Source: CAYZIC01 sp964478335
GTDB taxonomy: Bacteria; Verrucomicrobiota; Kiritimatiellia; RFP12; DVOR01
Assembly: GCA_964478335.1 (NCBI GenBank)
Contig: CAYZIC010000015.1
Location: 1-38,583 of the forward strand
DNA length: 38,583 nucleotides
Reading direction: 5' to 3'
This document shows, piece by piece, positions 35,734 through 38,583 of this stretch (position 1 is the stretch's first letter; the number at the start of each line of letters is the position of its first letter). The notes under the pieces are model-generated. The model was not told where the DNA came from. It did not search any database and saw only the letters and a program-made list of their open reading frames with translations. Made by a program: the position numbers and the translations under genes.

Positions 35734-38259
35734 ATGTTAGATATGAATCAATTGACCCAACGAGTTCGCGAAGCACTCACCACTGCCCAGCAATCAGCCA
35801 TTCGCATGAGACAGCTCAATGTCTCCCCTCTGCACCTATTAAAGGCGCTCCTCGAACAAGACAAAAGCCTCGCAACCGTCCTCGTCGAAAGAGTCGGCAC
35901 TGCGCCTGCGTTGTTGATTGCCCGCATTGATGAGCAATTGGCCAAGCTGCCTCACTACTCAGGTGAAATGGAGCCGGATAAAATTTACGTGACCACCGAG
36001 CTGCAAGAGGTCTTAGTCGCAGCAGGCGACACCGCCAAGCAGATGAAGGATGATTTCGTCTCCGTGGAGCATGTTTTGCTTGCCATGGCCGACAAGGAGC
36101 CCCTCTTTAAGCAGCTCTCTATTACCAAGGGTGCCTTGCTCAATACCCTCAAAGCGATCCGTGGCAACCAGCGTGTCACGAGCGATAATCCTGAGGAAAT
36201 GTATGAGGCGCTCAAAAAGTATGGTTCTGACCTCGTGGAATTAGCCCGCGCAGGCAAACTCGACCCTGTGATTGGCCGCGATCGAGAGATCCGAGACGTC
36301 ATCCGCATCCTCTCTCGCAAGACTAAAAATAACCCCGTACTTATTGGCGAGCCCGGTGTCGGTAAGACTGCCATCGTCGAGGGGCTCGCTCAGCGCATTG
36401 TCCGTGGCGATGTCCCTGAGGGGCTCAAAGACCGCACCATCTTTGCCCTTGATATGACTGCGCTCATGGCGGGCGCAAAGTATCGAGGTGATTTTGAAGA
36501 ACGTCTCAAGGCTGTCTTAAAAGAGATCCAGTCATCCAATGGCCGTATCATTCTTTTTATTGACGAGATCCACACCATCGTTGGCGCTGGCAAAACCGAG
36601 GGCTCATCCGATGCCGGCAATATGCTCAAGCCGCTCCTCGCTCGCGGTGAATTGCACTGTATCGGGGCTACCACCCTCAATGAACATCGCCAATACCTGC
36701 AAAAAGATGCCGCTCTTGAGAGGCGCTTCCAGCCAGTCATGATTGATGCGCCCTCTGTCGAAGATACCATCTCGATCCTGCGAGGTCTAAAAGAACGTTT
36801 CGAAGCGCACCACAACGTACGCATCCAAGATGCCGCCCTCGTGAGTGCGGTCGTTTTGTCCGATCGCTATATCCAAGATCGTTTCTTGCCAGACAAGGCA
36901 ATCGACTTGCTCGATGAGGCCTGTGCAGCGATTCGGACCGAGATGGACTCCATGCCCGCAGAGCTCGATGAGCTCTCGCGCAAAGTCACCCGTCTCGAGA
37001 TCGAAGAAGCCGCCCTTAAAAAGGAAAAAGACCAAGCCTCCATTCAGAGGCTCGCTGAGCTGCGCAAGGAGCTCGCAGACGAAAAGTCCCAATCCGATGC
37101 GCTCTTTGCCAAATGGCGCGCCGAAAAAGACCAACACCTCAAGATCAAAACCCTCCGCGAAAAGCTCGACGCCGCCCGCGTGCAACTCGATGCCGCCAAA
37201 CGTGAATTCGCCTATGAAAAGGCTGGTGAGCTCGAGTACAAGATCATACCAGAGCTCGAAAAGCAACTCCAGAGCGATGCCGTCAACCAAGATGCCATGC
37301 TCCAAGAAGCCGTCACCCCTGAGGAGATCGGTGAGGCCGTCAGCCGCTGGTCAGGCATCCCCGTCACCCGTCTGCTCTCCGGCGAACGCGACAAGCTGCT
37401 CAAGCTCGCCGACACGATCAATGGCAAAGTCATTGGCCAAGCACACGCCGTCGAAACCATCGCCGATGCTGTCCTACGAGCCCGCGCTGGAATTAAAAAC
37501 CGCCAACGCCCCGTTGGTGCATTCCTTTTCTTAGGGCCGACCGGTGTCGGTAAGACCGAGCTCGCTCGTGTCTTAGCTGCGGAGCTATTTGATTCGCCTG
37601 ATGCCATGACCCGCATTGACATGAGCGAATATATGGAGAAGCATACCGTCAGCCGTCTCGTTGGCGCGCCTCCTGGCTATGTCGGATATGAAGAGGGCGG
37701 CCAGCTCACCGAGGCGGTTCGCCGTAAACCCTACAGCGTCGTGCTCCTCGATGAAGTCGAAAAGGCCCACCCCGATGTCTTTAATATCCTCCTGCAAGTA
37801 CTCGATGACGGCCGCTTAACCGACAATCGTGGTAGGACTGTCAGCTTTAAGAATACCCTCATCATCATGACCTCCAACCTCGGCGCACCGATCATTGCCC
37901 AAGCCCAAGGCCAAATCAGCCCCGAGATCGAGCAAGGTGTCAATGAGCTACTCAAGCAGACCTTTAGACCAGAATTCCTCAACCGCTTAGACGAGACGAT
38001 CATCTTCAAGCCCTTGGATCGAGAGAGCATCAAGCAGATCGTCTCCCTGCAGCTGAGCGACCTAGCCCAGCGCCTAGCCGAGGAATCTCTCACCCTCGAC
38101 GTCAAGCCGGAGACCATTGAGCGCATCAGCGAGCTCGGGTATGACCCCACCTACGGCGCACGCCCCCTCAAACGCGTCATCCAGCGAGAGCTCGAGACCC
38201 CTATTGCGCGCAAAATCATCGCCGGCGAGTATCCTCCAGGATCCACGGTCTCCATCTAG
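35734..38259 (+). CDS. clpB: Protein disaggregase ClpB
   Basis: The product is 841 aa. The N-domain spans ~1-145. NBD1 has GEPGVGKT (205-212) and FIDEIH (~275-280). The coiled-coil M-domain spans ~405-525, and NBD2 has GPTGVGKT (600-607). The M-domain distinguishes it from ClpA and ClpC. With DnaK it dissolves protein aggregates as a hexamer using ATP. AAGGAG lies 8 nt before the ATG. It is a single-gene unit with its own promoter and terminator. Confidence 0.96.
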   Translation: MLDMNQLTQRVREALTTAQQSAIRMRQLNVSPLHLLKALLEQDKSLATVLVERVGTAPALLIARIDEQLAKLPHYSGEMEPDKIYVTTELQEVLVAAGDTAKQMKDDFVSVEHVLLAMADKEPLFKQLSITKGALLNTLKAIRGNQRVTSDNPEEMYEALKKYGSDLVELARAGKLDPVIGRDREIRDVIRILSRKTKNNPVLIGEPGVGKTAIVEGLAQRIVRGDVPEGLKDRTIFALDMTALMAGAKYRGDFEERLKAVLKEIQSSNGRIILFIDEIHTIVGAGKTEGSSDAGNMLKPLLARGELHCIGATTLNEHRQYLQKDAALERRFQPVMIDAPSVEDTISILRGLKERFEAHHNVRIQDAALVSAVVLSDRYIQDRFLPDKAIDLLDEACAAIRTEMDSMPAELDELSRKVTRLEIEEAALKKEKDQASIQRLAELRKELADEKSQSDALFAKWRAEKDQHLKIKTLREKLDAARVQLDAAKREFAYEKAGELEYKIIPELEKQLQSDAVNQDAMLQEAVTPEEIGEAVSRWSGIPVTRLLSGERDKLLKLADTINGKVIGQAHAVETIADAVLRARAGIKNRQRPVGAFLFLGPTGVGKTELARVLAAELFDSPDAMTRIDMSEYMEKHTVSRLVGAPPGYVGYEEGGQLTEAVRRKPYSVVLLDEVEKAHPDVFNILLQVLDDGRLTDNRGRTVSFKNTLIIMTSNLGAPIIAQAQGQISPEIEQGVNELLKQTFRPEFLNRLDETIIFKPLDRESIKQIVSLQLSDLAQRLAEESLTLDVKPETIERISELGYDPTYGARPLKRVIQRELETPIARKIIAGEYPPGSTVSI

Positions 38260-38304
38260 GTGTCAAGCTCACCCTTTTAGCGTTGGCAAGTCGACCGATC
38301 TAGG

Positions 38305-38340
38305 TGCCATCGTGCAATCAGTGCACGGTGGCATTTTTTT
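38305..38340 (+). terminator. Intrinsic terminator after clpB
   Basis: The 12-bp stem TGCCATCGTGCA/TGCACGGTGGCA with one G-U pair has a 5-nt loop and is followed by T7. From 38341 to 38448 I see nothing definite. Confidence 0.93.
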
Positions 38341-38448
38341 GAGGCATTGACACAGTCTAGGTGCAACGTTACCGCTCTATCGATCTTTGCGATGGTGTAC
38401 ATCATCAACTATAGACAAAAGCTATCGATTGCCATCATTATTCGTTTC

Positions 38449-38477
38449 TTGCTTATTGTGATGCAACCTGCTATACT
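38449..38477 (+). promoter_or_regulatory. Promoter of the last, partial gene
   Basis: TTGCTT (38449-38454), a 17-bp spacer and TATACT (38472-38477) with TGC before it give an extended -10. Confidence 0.7.
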
Positions 38478-38492
38478 GTGGGGCATTCAAGA

Positions 38493-38512
38493 CTGCGATG
38501 TTTTTATCGCAG
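38493..38512 (+). promoter_or_regulatory. Leader stem-loop before the partial gene
   Basis: A perfect 7-bp stem CTGCGAT/ATCGCAG with loop GTTTTT starts about 9 nt after the predicted transcription start. No T-run follows the stem. Confidence 0.5.
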
Positions 38513-38543
38513 GTTAATGCAATACAGACAGGAGACTATCACA

Positions 38544-38583
38544 ATGGACATATCCACATCACTCTGCGGCTTTCCTCGAATTG
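38544..38583 (+). CDS. metE: Start of a probable metE (partial)
   Basis: Only 13 codons are in the window (MDISTSLCGFPRI). The string GFPRI close to the N-terminus matches the conserved start of cobalamin-independent methionine synthase (usually LGFPRIG or LGFPRVG within the first ~15 residues). CAGGAG lies upstream of the ATG. The call rests on this short motif only. Confidence 0.45.
   Translation, partial: MDISTSLCGFPRI

Overview
The window looks like a bacterial chromosome segment of about 50% GC. Several family choices point to the PVC superphylum, most likely Lentisphaerota or Kiritimatiellota. These are an overlapping Ser/Thr kinase and Planctomycete-style ECF sigma factor, a Minf_1886-family protein, an HU-HIG/DUF4469-type DNA-binding protein, and an ftsH-folP-cdaA-cdaR order. 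This placement is inference from gene content. No rRNA or marker phylogeny is available here.

Layout. (1) 1-6030 is an accessory stretch of small or unrecognised genes: two possible PH-like proteins, a DUF697-like membrane protein, a large protein ending in a DUF805 domain, a small membrane protein, a 66-aa Cys-rich protein and a broken copy of its start. (2) 6030-11552 holds two plus-strand operons. The first encodes a transmembrane Ser/Thr kinase with an autotransporter-passenger-like ectodomain plus an ECF sigma factor. The second encodes a (KPVA)n membrane protein, a purine phosphoribosyltransferase and ScpA. Both are driven by near-identical, repeat-borne promoters. (3) 11718-12587 encodes an alkaline-phosphatase-superfamily enzyme. 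(4) 12703-25360 is all minus strand: a Minf_1886 protein and an SNF transporter, and then one very tight operon. In transcription order that operon is two 4-TM EamA/SMR subunits, GT2, ftsH, folP, cdaA, cdaR, cmk, folC, apgM and cysK. It joins lipid-linked sugar export, membrane proteolysis, c-di-AMP synthesis, folate, CMP kinase and amino-acid functions. (5) 25441-32243 holds a 2[4Fe-4S] ferredoxin, a YuiF-type antiporter, a SWIM zinc-finger protein and HrpA. (6) 32244-38583 holds an exact 23-bp-period array in front of an HU-HIG gene, a candidate structured RNA, tRNA-Ser(GGA), a Methyltransf_32 enzyme, a Nudix hydrolase, ClpB and the first codons of a probable metE.

Two features stand out. 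The first is a seven-unit tandem array (32421-32581) in which GCAA recurs every 23 bp without exception, directly upstream of and overlapping the probable promoter of an HU-like DNA-binding protein. The second is a dispersed intergenic repeat family built from heptanucleotide tracts (TAGAATG, GCCTCTA, GCCTGAT, CCCAACT types) interleaved with GC-rich mini-hairpins, many with 3-nt loops. It sits at gene 3' ends, often supplies the stop codon, and in two places carries a promoter. All promoters, terminators and RNA structures were read by eye and not computed.
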